DNA of 30,808 nt from SIG440 sp045532055 (lineage in GTDB: Bacteria; Bacillota; Clostridia; Monoglobales; Monoglobaceae). The DNA lies in contig JAZSFF010000029.1 of NCBI GenBank assembly GCA_045532055.1, forward strand, positions 1 through 30,808. The letters are read 5' to 3'. Below the pieces are notes generated by a model. It saw nothing but the letters and a program-made list of their open reading frames with translations. It made no database searches and was not told where the DNA came from. Position numbers and translations under genes: made by a program. This document shows positions 8,617 to 15,202 of the stretch, piece after piece. Numbering within the stretch: position 1 is the stretch's first letter; each line of letters starts with the position of its first letter.

Positions 8617-8654
8617 GAAGACAAGATATCCCTCGTCTTCACAGGCGGGGGATA
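8617..8654 (+). other. Two overlapping hairpins between permease and PRTase
   Basis: Hairpin A pairs GAAGAC (8617-8622) with GTCTTC (8635-8640). Hairpin B pairs TATCCCTCG (8627-8635) with CGGGGGATA (8646-8654, one G-T pair). They share bases, so only one can form at a time. There is no T-run, so neither is an ordinary terminator; they may affect mRNA stability or translation of the next gene (inference). Confidence 0.45.
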
Positions 8655-8683
8655 CTTCATGTAAAAAAGGAGCTTTTGTTAAA

Positions 8684-9244
8684 ATGGACAAATTCTATAA
8701 AATGGATATTGCAGGGGTAACTCGTGAACTTCCACTTTGCAAAGTATCAGATGATTTTTATATCGCCGCATTTATCATGTTTGGAGATGTAGAAATCACG
8801 GTAAACAGTGCCAGGGAATTGCTAAAAAAGGCGCCTGAATGTGATGTAATGATTACAGCAGAATCTAAAGGAATTCCACTTCTTTACGAAATGGCACGAC
8901 AGGCAGGGCACAATTATTATATTGTTGCAAGAAAGGGACCAAAACTTTACATGAAAGATGTAATCACTACAGAAGTTGATTCCATTACGACGGCTCACAA
9001 GCAGACTTTGTGTATCGGTGCAGAGGAAGCGGAGGCAATGAAGGATAAGCGTGTATTGATTGTGGATGATGTAATCAGTACAGGTGAATCACTGGCTGCA
9101 CTTGAGACTCTAATAGAGCAGGTTGGCGGAAAGATAGTGGGCAGAATGGCTGTCCTTGCAGAAGGTGATGCTATTGGAAGAGAAGATATCACTTATCTTG
9201 CACCCCTCCCTGTATTCCATGCGGATGGTACAGCGATAGAATAA
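8684..9244 (+). CDS. Purine phosphoribosyltransferase (APRT/XPRT-like)
   Basis: A 186-residue type I phosphoribosyltransferase that joins a purine base to PRPP to form the nucleotide. The PRPP-binding loop VLIVDDVISTGES is at residues 124-136, and an ARKGPKLYM segment (82-90) resembles the corresponding loop of adenine/xanthine PRTases. The start is ATG 8684, with AAGGAG at 8667-8672. The in-frame TTG at 8615 would translate through the hairpin region and has no good ribosome binding site. It is in an operon with the purine permease. Adenine versus xanthine specificity is not decided; the sequence looks like the APRT-like group annotated in Clostridia. Confidence 0.85.
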   Translation: MDKFYKMDIAGVTRELPLCKVSDDFYIAAFIMFGDVEITVNSARELLKKAPECDVMITAESKGIPLLYEMARQAGHNYYIVARKGPKLYMKDVITTEVDSITTAHKQTLCIGAEEAEAMKDKRVLIVDDVISTGESLAALETLIEQVGGKIVGRMAVLAEGDAIGREDITYLAPLPVFHADGTAIE

Positions 9245-9255
9245 AATAGTCATAG

Positions 9256-9282
9256 AAAGCACCCGACCGAGGGTGCTTTTTT
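9256..9282 (+). terminator. Intrinsic terminator of the purine salvage operon
   Basis: Perfect 9-bp stem AAAGCACCC/GGGTGCTTT with a 6-base loop and a T-run. Confidence 0.93.
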
Positions 9283-9293
9283 GTAAAAAAACA

Positions 9294-9322
9294 TTGACAA
9301 TTAAACAAAATCATAGTATAAT
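9294..9322 (+). promoter_or_regulatory. Consensus promoter of tRNA-Pro
   Basis: A perfect TTGACA (9294-9299), 17-base spacer and perfect TATAAT (9317-9322), about 50 bases before the tRNA. Strong promoters like this are usual for stable RNA genes. Confidence 0.9.
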
Positions 9323-9371
9323 AGCAAAGGTTAATTTGAGGAATCAACTAGAGTTGATTAAAATTTAATAT

Positions 9372-9448
9372 CGGGATGTGGCCCAGCTTGGTAGGGCACT
9401 TCGTTCGGGACGAAGGAGCCGCAGGTTCAAATCCTGTCATCCCGACCA
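9372..9448 (+). tRNA. tRNA-Pro (anticodon CGG)
   Basis: A 77-base cloverleaf with acceptor stem CGGGATG/CATCCCG (C1-G72, usual for bacterial tRNA-Pro), a D arm GCCC...GGGC, anticodon stem CTTCG/CGAAG with loop TTCGGGA (anticodon CGG, G37 as in other tRNA-Pro), T arm around GGTTCAAATCC, discriminator A and an encoded CCA end. It reads CCG codons. Confidence 0.97.
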
Positions 9449-9452
9449 AAAC

Positions 9453-9485
9453 AAAAATCCTGTCGAGAGATAGGATTTTTTGTTT
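9453..9485 (+). terminator. Terminator of tRNA-Pro
   Basis: Stem AAAAATCCTGTC (9453-9464) with GATAGGATTTTT (9469-9480), loop GAGA, then T-rich sequence. The left arm repeats ten bases of the tRNA T arm (9429-9438). Confidence 0.8.
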
Positions 9486-9492
9486 TGTATTA

Positions 9493-9586
9493 TTCATTTT
9501 TCATTATTCAATATTCATCATCCATTATGTTCGACGCGATTTTTTAATGAGTAATGAATAATGAATAATGAATAATGAATAATGAA
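9493..9586. repeat. Inverted array of 7-base repeats (MITE-like palindrome)
   Basis: The left arm has five degenerate copies of TTCATTA (9493-9527). A 17-base spacer (9528-9544) follows. The right arm has one degenerate and five perfect copies of TAATGAA (9545-9586). The arms are complementary, so the whole could fold into a long AT-rich hairpin. Neither arm looks coding. The structure suggests a small non-autonomous mobile or slippage-expanded repeat; no transposase or target duplication is identified. Confidence 0.75.
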
Positions 9587-9874
9587 GTCACATGGCTAAT
9601 GAATAATTAATAATTATTGTATCTTTGTTTACGCAAAGTTTATTTTTATATGTAATCTAAATTACTCGGATCTTTCAAAAGAACTTAGTATTTAGGTGGA
9701 AATTTCTGGGCAAAAGGAAGTGGGTGACGCCGTTGTGGAAGAAAGACTCTTTTCATTGATTTGGAGGACATTTGTTTGATTAATAATAGGACTTTTTGCA
9801 TAGATGTCGCAAAGTGGTAAGAGTTTTTCAAAAAATCTCTTGACTTTTTATAACAAAAAACTTAAAATTAAAAA
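9587..9874 (+). other. Gene-free leader upstream of the AraC-type regulator
   Basis: About 290 bases with no credible gene. It holds an AT-rich palindrome near 9600-9618, short hairpins (GTAAT/ATTAC near 9651-9664, TTTGC/GCAAA near 9795-9812, AAGAG/CTCTT near 9819-9841), and a more GC-rich stretch (about 9700-9770). Short peptides could be read in both directions, but none has a clear ribosome binding site. It may hold the promoter and operator of the downstream operon. Confidence 0.4.
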
Positions 9875-9886
9875 GAGGTGAATGCT

Positions 9887-10846
9887 TTGAAAATGCGAAG
9901 AATTGCGGGAAACATTTCAGGAGAATGCAAGGAGTATATTTTTAATATCGAAGATGTCAGAATTTTAATGTTGTCCGATTATGACATGCAAAACAATGTT
10001 GTGCATCTTTCGGATTTTGCAAACAATATGCATGTACACACTCACTATGAAATTTTTTATGTGACAAGTGGTGTTGTAACAGTAAAATTTGATACAGGAA
10101 CTGAAGAATTTGTTAAGGGTGACGTTCTTATTATTCCGCCCCGGGTGAGACATATGATGTTAATGGTAGAACAGAGTTCCACCCGTTATGGCATAAGTGT
10201 CGATTTTCAGAGAAATTCCCTTAAAGGGGCTGCTTCTTTATATGATATGCTAGAAAAATTCATGGTGAGGGATACGTTTGTGGCTGTAAAGCATGTCCCT
10301 TTTATGGAAGAAATTTTTAAGAAAATTGCTTTTGATGAGATAAAGAACGACGAACTGGCCATGAGCCTACATATTCATGAAATGTTTACGGAACTTTTGC
10401 GTAACAGTGGGGAGGAGAACGGATATCCTGTTTTGGAAGCCAAACTTTCTGACAGCAACATGATGCGGTTGTATAAACTCCAGCAAATGATTTTTGGCAC
10501 ACACGCACGGACTTACTCGCTTAACGATATTGCAGAGGAACTGTTTTTGAGCACACGCCAGGTCAGTCGCATTATTCAAAAGTATTATGGTTGTACGTAT
10601 AGAGAACTTACTGCCAACATGAGAATTGAAGTTGCTGCAGGACTTCTTGAGGATACTGATATCAATATACTGGAGGTTGCTTCAAAAGCCGGATATAATT
10701 CAATAAAAGGGTTCTATACGAATTTTAAGGATAGATTTGGATGTCTCCCATCTGAATATAGAAGAAAGAAGAAACTTGAAAAGGGAGAGCAGAAATTACT
10801 GGATGAAGATTTTGAAAACGATGATTATATTGAGAGAGAGGAATAG
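9887..10846 (+). CDS. AraC-family transcriptional regulator
   Basis: A protein of about 319 residues. The N-terminal half is a cupin-type sensing domain (HTHYEIFYVTSG and a KGDVLIIPPRVRH segment). The C-terminal 100 residues are an AraC/XylS pair of helix-turn-helix motifs (SLNDIAEELFLSTRQVSRII and an ILEVASKAGYNS segment, ending with the family FKDRFGCLPSEYRR pattern). Such regulators usually bind a small molecule, often a sugar or related compound, and activate a neighbouring operon. The start is uncertain. TTG 9887 is well spaced from AGAGGTG (9874-9880). ATG 9893 is possible, while GTG 9878 overlaps the ribosome binding site. The ceramidase-like gene follows after 7 bases, so regulator and targets probably share one transcript. 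Confidence 0.88.
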   Translation: MKMRRIAGNISGECKEYIFNIEDVRILMLSDYDMQNNVVHLSDFANNMHVHTHYEIFYVTSGVVTVKFDTGTEEFVKGDVLIIPPRVRHMMLMVEQSSTRYGISVDFQRNSLKGAASLYDMLEKFMVRDTFVAVKHVPFMEEIFKKIAFDEIKNDELAMSLHIHEMFTELLRNSGEENGYPVLEAKLSDSNMMRLYKLQQMIFGTHARTYSLNDIAEELFLSTRQVSRIIQKYYGCTYRELTANMRIEVAAGLLEDTDINILEVASKAGYNSIKGFYTNFKDRFGCLPSEYRRKKKLEKGEQKLLDEDFENDDYIEREE

Positions 10847-10853
10847 TTTTTAA

Positions 10854-12197
10854 ATGACTAATATTAAGACAGGATTTGCAAGACTTTGTATCACACCTCC
10901 TTTGGGTACGCCTGTTTCTGGTTATTATGAGGTGCGTTTTACCAAAGGTGTACTGGATGACCTTTATACTACTGCTGTAGCCTTTGACGATGGTGAAAAC
11001 TGTGCTGTTGTTATGGGCATAGATATAATTATGGTCAGTCAGAAACAATGCGACGAATACCGAAGTATAATTTCAGAGTATTGCAACATCCCTAAAGAAG
11101 CAATTTTTATAAATTGCTCGCATACCCACACCGGTCCCATGATTGGAAAGGATTTTGCCTCTGATTTGTGCGGGTTGCCTGAATATGAAAATTATCTTAA
11201 ACTGCAACTCAGGGATGCAGCAAAGTTAGCACTTGAGGATTTGTGCTCATCTAAATTATATACAGCATCAGGTGAGGCAAAGGGTATTTCATTTGTACGT
11301 AGATTTAGAATGAAGGATGGTTCTGTACAGACAAATCCAGGGGTAAATAATCCTGATATCGACCATGCTCTTGGCGAACCTAACGAAACGGTTAAACTTC
11401 TTAAGATTATAAGGGAAAATGCGGAGGATATATTTATTGTAAATTTTGGTGTTCATCCTGATACAGTTGGCGGAGAATACATAAGTGCTGATTATCCCGG
11501 CGTTGTTTGTGCTGCGATTGAAGACGCGTTGCCTGATACCAAGTGTTTATTCTTGCAGGCGCCCCAGGGTGATGTAAACCATATCAATCCCAGACCTACC
11601 AAGGGACAGGCGTTGGGCAAAACTGATTTTGACGGATGCCCCCGTGGTTATGAAATTGCTGAGCATATGGGACGTGTTATTGCAGGTGCGGTACTCCAAA
11701 TTTGTGGCATAGCAGAAGAAGTTGAGTGTGGCAAAATTCAGTTTGCAAACAAGACTGTTACCGTTCCATCAAATCAGGAAAATGACAAGCTTGAGGAGGC
11801 AAGAAAGATTGTAGAACTTCACAAGAGTGGACGTGATGCGGAAATTCCCTTTGCGGCTATGGAGTTGACAACTGTTGTGGCTGAGGCGAACAGAATTGTA
11901 GAACTTGAAAATGGTCCGGATTCATATTCTTTCACCTTGTCAGCAATAAAAATCGGGGACATTGCATTTGCTGGTATTCCGGGTGAACCATTTACTGAAT
12001 TGAGGAACAGAATTTGTGATGGATCGCCATTTGAAGAAACATTCCTTTGCTGCCTGACCAATGGCGGAGATTCTTACTTCCCAACAAGCCGTGCCTATGA
12101 AGAGGGTGGCTATGAAGCAAGAACTTCACGTCTCAAAAAAGGTGCGGATGATATAATAGTAGAGGGTACAACAGAATTACTTTATAGTATAAAATAA
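10854..12197 (+). CDS. Neutral/alkaline ceramidase-like protein, nucleophile replaced
   Basis: A 447-residue protein resembling the N-terminal domain of neutral/alkaline non-lysosomal ceramidases. The zinc-site segments are present: NCSHTHTGP (residues 87-95) and NFGVHPDTVGG (197-207). The ceramidase signature GDVSPN, which carries the nucleophilic Ser, here reads QGDVNHINP (238-246), with Asn242 in place of Ser. There is no signal peptide, whereas classical bacterial ceramidases are secreted. It is therefore probably a cytoplasmic metal-dependent enzyme on another substrate, or an inactive relative; true ceramidase activity is doubtful. It is the second gene of a run of three after an AraC regulator, 12 bases ahead of an unassigned gene. 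The family call is fair and the substrate unknown. Confidence 0.75.
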   Translation: MTNIKTGFARLCITPPLGTPVSGYYEVRFTKGVLDDLYTTAVAFDDGENCAVVMGIDIIMVSQKQCDEYRSIISEYCNIPKEAIFINCSHTHTGPMIGKDFASDLCGLPEYENYLKLQLRDAAKLALEDLCSSKLYTASGEAKGISFVRRFRMKDGSVQTNPGVNNPDIDHALGEPNETVKLLKIIRENAEDIFIVNFGVHPDTVGGEYISADYPGVVCAAIEDALPDTKCLFLQAPQGDVNHINPRPTKGQALGKTDFDGCPRGYEIAEHMGRVIAGAVLQICGIAEEVECGKIQFANKTVTVPSNQENDKLEEARKIVELHKSGRDAEIPFAAMELTTVVAEANRIVELENGPDSYSFTLSAIKIGDIAFAGIPGEPFTELRNRICDGSPFEETFLCCLTNGGDSYFPTSRAYEEGGYEARTSRLKKGADDIIVEGTTELLYSIK

Positions 12198-12209
12198 GAG
12201 GGAGTAAAA

Positions 12210-13130
12210 ATGATTTCTTGTACAGAATTTATACCGGTTTACAGTGAACTTTTTAAATATCTTGAAGAAAAAGGCGGATATGAAGAGGTTTTGAAATATT
12301 GGAACTATGTTTCTGATACCTATGTGGCAGACCTTTTGGGTCAAGAGGTAGAGGCAAAGGGACTTCGTGGATGTTGGGATTATTGGTCTAAATCTCTCAA
12401 TGAAGAAGCTTGCGATTTTGTTATGGAACTTGATGAAAAAAAGGGCACATTTAGGATTGATATGAAAGCCTGCCCATCAAGAGGAAGGCTTAATTCACTT
12501 GCACATATGGATCCATATTATGACTATTGTGGACATTGTGCAGTTCTTTATGCAAGACAGCTTAAGAAGTATGGGATAGAAGCGGATATTGTTGATTTAT
12601 CGCAGACTGATAAGGCAAAGTGTGTGCTTTCATACAAATGTGATAAGAAAGATGTTCAAAATGGCGAGAAACTGATTATGGAAAGAAAGGCATCTGACAA
12701 CGAGTATTTTCATAGGGATTTTCATATCACCGGTGATCGTGGTGTGAGGTATATGGGTGAAAATTATGGAAAATCCGATGTTTGTGAATATCTTGTGAGA
12801 TTTGCAAAAACATATTACAGACCTCTTATTGACGAAATCAGAAAAGACGGGCTTGGGGTACTCAAATCACATATAGAGGAAATCTATAAAATTGAAAAAG
12901 CACCTGAAAATGTAAAATGTACTCTGACGGATGATGAATTAAGAGTGGTTGTTTCAGAGTGTCCGGCGGTTAAATATATGAAAGAAAGCGGATACGAGCC
13001 GTCTGAATGGTATGTTGAAGAGACTCGCACAGTAACAGATACTATTGCAAAAGAAAGCGGATATGATTTTGAGATGATTTCGTATAATCCGGAAAATGGT
13101 GCAACAGAGTATAGAATTTTTAAGAAATAA
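12210..13130 (+). CDS. Unassigned Cys-rich protein with two similar halves
   Basis: A 306-residue cytoplasmic protein that I cannot assign firmly. It has a CGHC motif at 107-110 and many other Cys (residues 4, 55, 68, 88, 138, 144, 192, 237 and 251). The two halves look alike: a beta-strand leading to CP (FRIDMKACP at 81-89; LRVVVSECP at 244-252), then a helical stretch, then an acidic, aromatic segment. This recalls the L-2-amino-thiazoline-4-carboxylate hydrolase-like domain, but only weakly. GGGAG precedes the ATG, which starts 12 bases after the ceramidase-like gene, so they are co-transcribed under the AraC-type regulator. The context suggests a joint catabolic or modifying function; the role is otherwise unknown. 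Confidence 0.7.
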   Translation: MISCTEFIPVYSELFKYLEEKGGYEEVLKYWNYVSDTYVADLLGQEVEAKGLRGCWDYWSKSLNEEACDFVMELDEKKGTFRIDMKACPSRGRLNSLAHMDPYYDYCGHCAVLYARQLKKYGIEADIVDLSQTDKAKCVLSYKCDKKDVQNGEKLIMERKASDNEYFHRDFHITGDRGVRYMGENYGKSDVCEYLVRFAKTYYRPLIDEIRKDGLGVLKSHIEEIYKIEKAPENVKCTLTDDELRVVVSECPAVKYMKESGYEPSEWYVEETRTVTDTIAKESGYDFEMISYNPENGATEYRIFKK

Positions 13131-13142
13131 TTTGTTGTGATA

Positions 13143-13171
13143 TTGAAAAAAATAGCAGTATGTGTTATACT
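13143..13171 (+). promoter_or_regulatory. Promoter of the FMN riboswitch/ribU transcript
   Basis: TTGAAA (13143-13148), 17-base spacer, TATACT (13166-13171), placing the start just before the riboswitch. Confidence 0.75.
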
Positions 13172-13186
13172 AAATATTGCAAAAAT

Positions 13187-13295
13187 ATTCTTCGGGGCAG
13201 GGTGAAATTCCCTACCGGCGGTGACAGTCCGCGAACCATTTGGTTGATTTGGTGAAATTCCAAAACCGACAGTATAGTCTGGATGAGAGAAGAGT
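13187..13295 (+). ncRNA. FMN riboswitch (RFN element)
   Basis: The conserved RFN pieces occur in order: GGGGCAGGGTGAAATTCCC, ACCGGCGGTGACAGTCCGCG, and the closing GGATGAGAGAAGAG. The outer helix pairs ATTCTTC (13187-13193) with GAAGAGT (13289-13295). It binds flavin mononucleotide and switches the downstream riboflavin transporter off when FMN is plentiful, here by the terminator at 13315-13341. Confidence 0.96.
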
Positions 13296-13314
13296 CTTTC
13301 AAAAGGCGTGTTCT

Positions 13315-13341
13315 GTCCCGACGTTCTTGTCGGGACTTTTT
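13315..13341 (+). terminator. Riboswitch-controlled terminator
   Basis: Perfect 8-bp GTCCCGAC/GTCGGGAC stem, 6-base loop and five T, between the FMN aptamer and ribU. It is the expected expression platform. Confidence 0.93.
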
Positions 13342-13373
13342 ATATATCCGAAGTATCCTAAGGAGTTGTCTGT

Positions 13374-13967
13374 ATGAAAAAACAAAAAACTGTCTGGATG
13401 GTAAAGGTTGCAATGCTTGCTGCAGTGGCTACAGTGTTGATGCTTTTTGAATTTCCTTTGCCCTTTATTGCACCACCATTTTATGAACTGGACTTCAGCG
13501 AGGTTCCTGTGCTGCTGGGAGGATTTGCGTTAGGTCCGGTTGCCGGAATTGCTGTTGAGGGGCTTAAAATATTGCTTAACTTGCTTATAAACGGAACTGT
13601 AACAGCGGGGGTAGGAGAGTTTGCCAACTTTGTTACGGGGATAGTTTTTGTTGTTCCTGCGGTGTTGATTTACAGAAAAAATAAAACAAAAAAGACTGCT
13701 GTTCTGGGACTTGTTGCAGGTGGTGCTACAATGGTGATTTTGGGGTGCTTTATTAATGCCTTTGTTATGTTGCCTGTATACGGAAAGGCGTTTGGTATGC
13801 CGATAGATGCAATTGTTGGCATGGCAGCATCAATTTGGCATGGCATAGATACCTTGTTTGAATTTGTGCTTTTATGTGTAGCACCATTTAATATTATTAA
13901 GGTTATTCTGGTTTCGGTTATTGCTATTGTTCTTTACAAACCACTGAGGCCAATTCTTAAGAAATAA
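13374..13967 (+). CDS. ribU: Riboflavin ECF transporter substrate-binding subunit RibU
   Basis: A 197-residue integral membrane S-component with about six membrane helices that binds riboflavin for an energy-coupling factor (ECF) importer. The N-terminal FEFPLPFIAPPFYELDFSE segment and the following VPVLLGGFALGP match RibU. The ATG follows an AAGGAG site. Control by an FMN riboswitch supports riboflavin as the ligand. It needs an EcfA/EcfA'/EcfT module. None is adjacent, but one lies about 14 kb downstream in this window behind a cobalamin riboswitch; whether RibU uses that or another module is unknown. Confidence 0.93.
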   Translation: MKKQKTVWMVKVAMLAAVATVLMLFEFPLPFIAPPFYELDFSEVPVLLGGFALGPVAGIAVEGLKILLNLLINGTVTAGVGEFANFVTGIVFVVPAVLIYRKNKTKKTAVLGLVAGGATMVILGCFINAFVMLPVYGKAFGMPIDAIVGMAASIWHGIDTLFEFVLLCVAPFNIIKVILVSVIAIVLYKPLRPILKK

Positions 13968-13979
13968 TATAAAAACATA

Positions 13980-14008
13980 TTGACAAAGTATAATATATCA
14001 AGTATAAT
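13980..14008 (+). promoter_or_regulatory. Consensus promoter of the lysine operon
   Basis: Perfect TTGACA (13980-13985), 17-base spacer and perfect TATAAT (14003-14008). Transcription should begin near 14015, exactly at the riboswitch. Confidence 0.92.
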
Positions 14009-14014
14009 ATTGGC

Positions 14015-14177
14015 TAGATAGAGGTGCGTTGTGTCATCATTAGGCAGATTTGTTATGCTTGCCAAAGCAGAATTTGTTGAAAGGGGCAGACGCCGAAGAC
14101 GGTCTGTGGCAAAAGACCGATCTGGCGACCGGGAATAATATTTTGGTCGTTGTCGCACAAGTGCGGAGAGCTATCAT
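14015..14177 (+). ncRNA. Lysine riboswitch (L-box)
   Basis: The conserved L-box elements appear in order: GATAGAGGTGCG (14017-14028), GAAAGGGG...CGCCGAAG (about 14079-14098), CTGGCGACC, and a closing GGAGAGCTATC. P1 pairs GATAG (14017-14021) with CTATC (14171-14175). It senses lysine and regulates dapA-lysA. The antiterminator can form between CTATCATA (14171-14178) and TATGATAG (14210-14217). Lysine-stabilised P1 blocks this and frees the terminator. Confidence 0.93.
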
Positions 14178-14210
14178 ATCTGAATGTTGATATTTGTGAT
14201 ACGTTTGTGT

Positions 14211-14241
14211 ATGATAGTTGTTTACAGCTATCATTATTTTT
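14211..14241 (+). terminator. L-box-controlled terminator
   Basis: Stem ATGATAGTTG (14211-14220) with CAGCTATCAT (14225-14234, one G-T pair), TTTA loop, then TATTTTT. Its left arm overlaps the antiterminator sequence. Confidence 0.88.
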
Positions 14242-14297
14242 ATGTTGGACAGAGTTCCAACGGTTTTGCCAAATAATAAAAAGGGAGTTTTGTTAAA

Positions 14298-15185
14298 ATG
14301 AAAAACACAGTATTCACCGGTGCAGCAACAGCAATTGTTACACCTCTTAATGAAAACGGAGTTGACTATGAGGCATTTGAAAGACTGATTGAGTGGCAGA
14401 TTCAGGAGGGTATAAACGCCATAGTTGTTGCGGGAACAACAGGCGAGGGCTCAACCTTGACAGATGACGAGCATAAGGCTGTTCTCAAGTTTGCTGTTGA
14501 CAAAATTGCAGGAAGAGTTCCGGTGATTGCAGGCACAGGTTCAAATGATACAGCATACGCAATCGAGCTTACAAAGTACGCATGTGAGATTGGTGCTGAT
14601 GCAATGTTGGTTGTTACACCATACTACAACAAAGCAACGCAGAAAGGTCTTATACAGTCTTTTACAGCAATCGCTGATGCAAGCACAAAACCAATTATTC
14701 TCTACAATGTTCCGTCGCGAACAGGTTGCAACATTGAACCCGCCACATGTTTGGCTTTGGCTGAGCATCCCAATATCGTGGGTATCAAAGAAGCAAGCGG
14801 CAATATCTCGCAGATTGCAAAGATTGCATCACTTGTAGGGGATAAGATGGATATTTATTCAGGAAACGACGATCAGATTGTTCCTATACTTTCACTTGGT
14901 GGCAAAGGTGTTATTTCGGTTCTTTCAAACATATTGCCCAAAGATACAGTAAAAATTTGCGACAGCTATTTTGAGGGAAATGTTGCAGAGAGTGCTAAGC
15001 TTCAGCTCAAGTATATTGAACTCATTGATGCACTTTTCTGTGAGGTTAATCCAATTCCTGTAAAGGCTGCAACTGCTGCTATGGGATATGGGGAGAACTA
15101 TCTCAGATTGCCTCTCACGCCTATGGACGAGGCTAAAAAGAAAAATATGTTCAGAATTATGAAAGAGTGTGGAATTGAGATATAA
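14298..15185 (+). CDS. dapA: 4-hydroxy-tetrahydrodipicolinate synthase
   Basis: A 295-residue (beta/alpha)8 aldolase that condenses pyruvate with aspartate semialdehyde, the first committed step of diaminopimelate and lysine synthesis. Key residues are visible: AGTTGEGSTL (45-54, the Thr-Thr pair), YNVPSRTG (136-143, catalytic Tyr136 and Arg141), and Schiff-base Lys164 in VGIKEASG. It lies directly behind the lysine riboswitch, and lysA follows after 17 bases. The start ATG has AAAGGGAG upstream. Length is normal for the family. Confidence 0.97.
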   Translation: MKNTVFTGAATAIVTPLNENGVDYEAFERLIEWQIQEGINAIVVAGTTGEGSTLTDDEHKAVLKFAVDKIAGRVPVIAGTGSNDTAYAIELTKYACEIGADAMLVVTPYYNKATQKGLIQSFTAIADASTKPIILYNVPSRTGCNIEPATCLALAEHPNIVGIKEASGNISQIAKIASLVGDKMDIYSGNDDQIVPILSLGGKGVISVLSNILPKDTVKICDSYFEGNVAESAKLQLKYIELIDALFCEVNPIPVKAATAAMGYGENYLRLPLTPMDEAKKKNMFRIMKECGIEI

Positions 15186-15202
15186 TACAGAGGAGAAAAG
15201 TT

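Noticed and set aside
9545..9586. CRISPR-like direct repeats
   Set aside because: The units are 7 bases with no spacers, and no cas genes are present.
9683..9799. Short minus-strand peptide frame (about 37 codons) in the leader before the AraC gene
   Set aside because: No clear ribosome binding site or promoter and no recognisable sequence; it may be chance.
9840..9868. TTGACT-17-TAAAAT promoter-like pair before the AraC gene
   Set aside because: Transcription would begin inside the AGAGGTG ribosome binding site (about 9875), leaving no usable leader. It may be chance in AT-rich DNA, so I did not list it.
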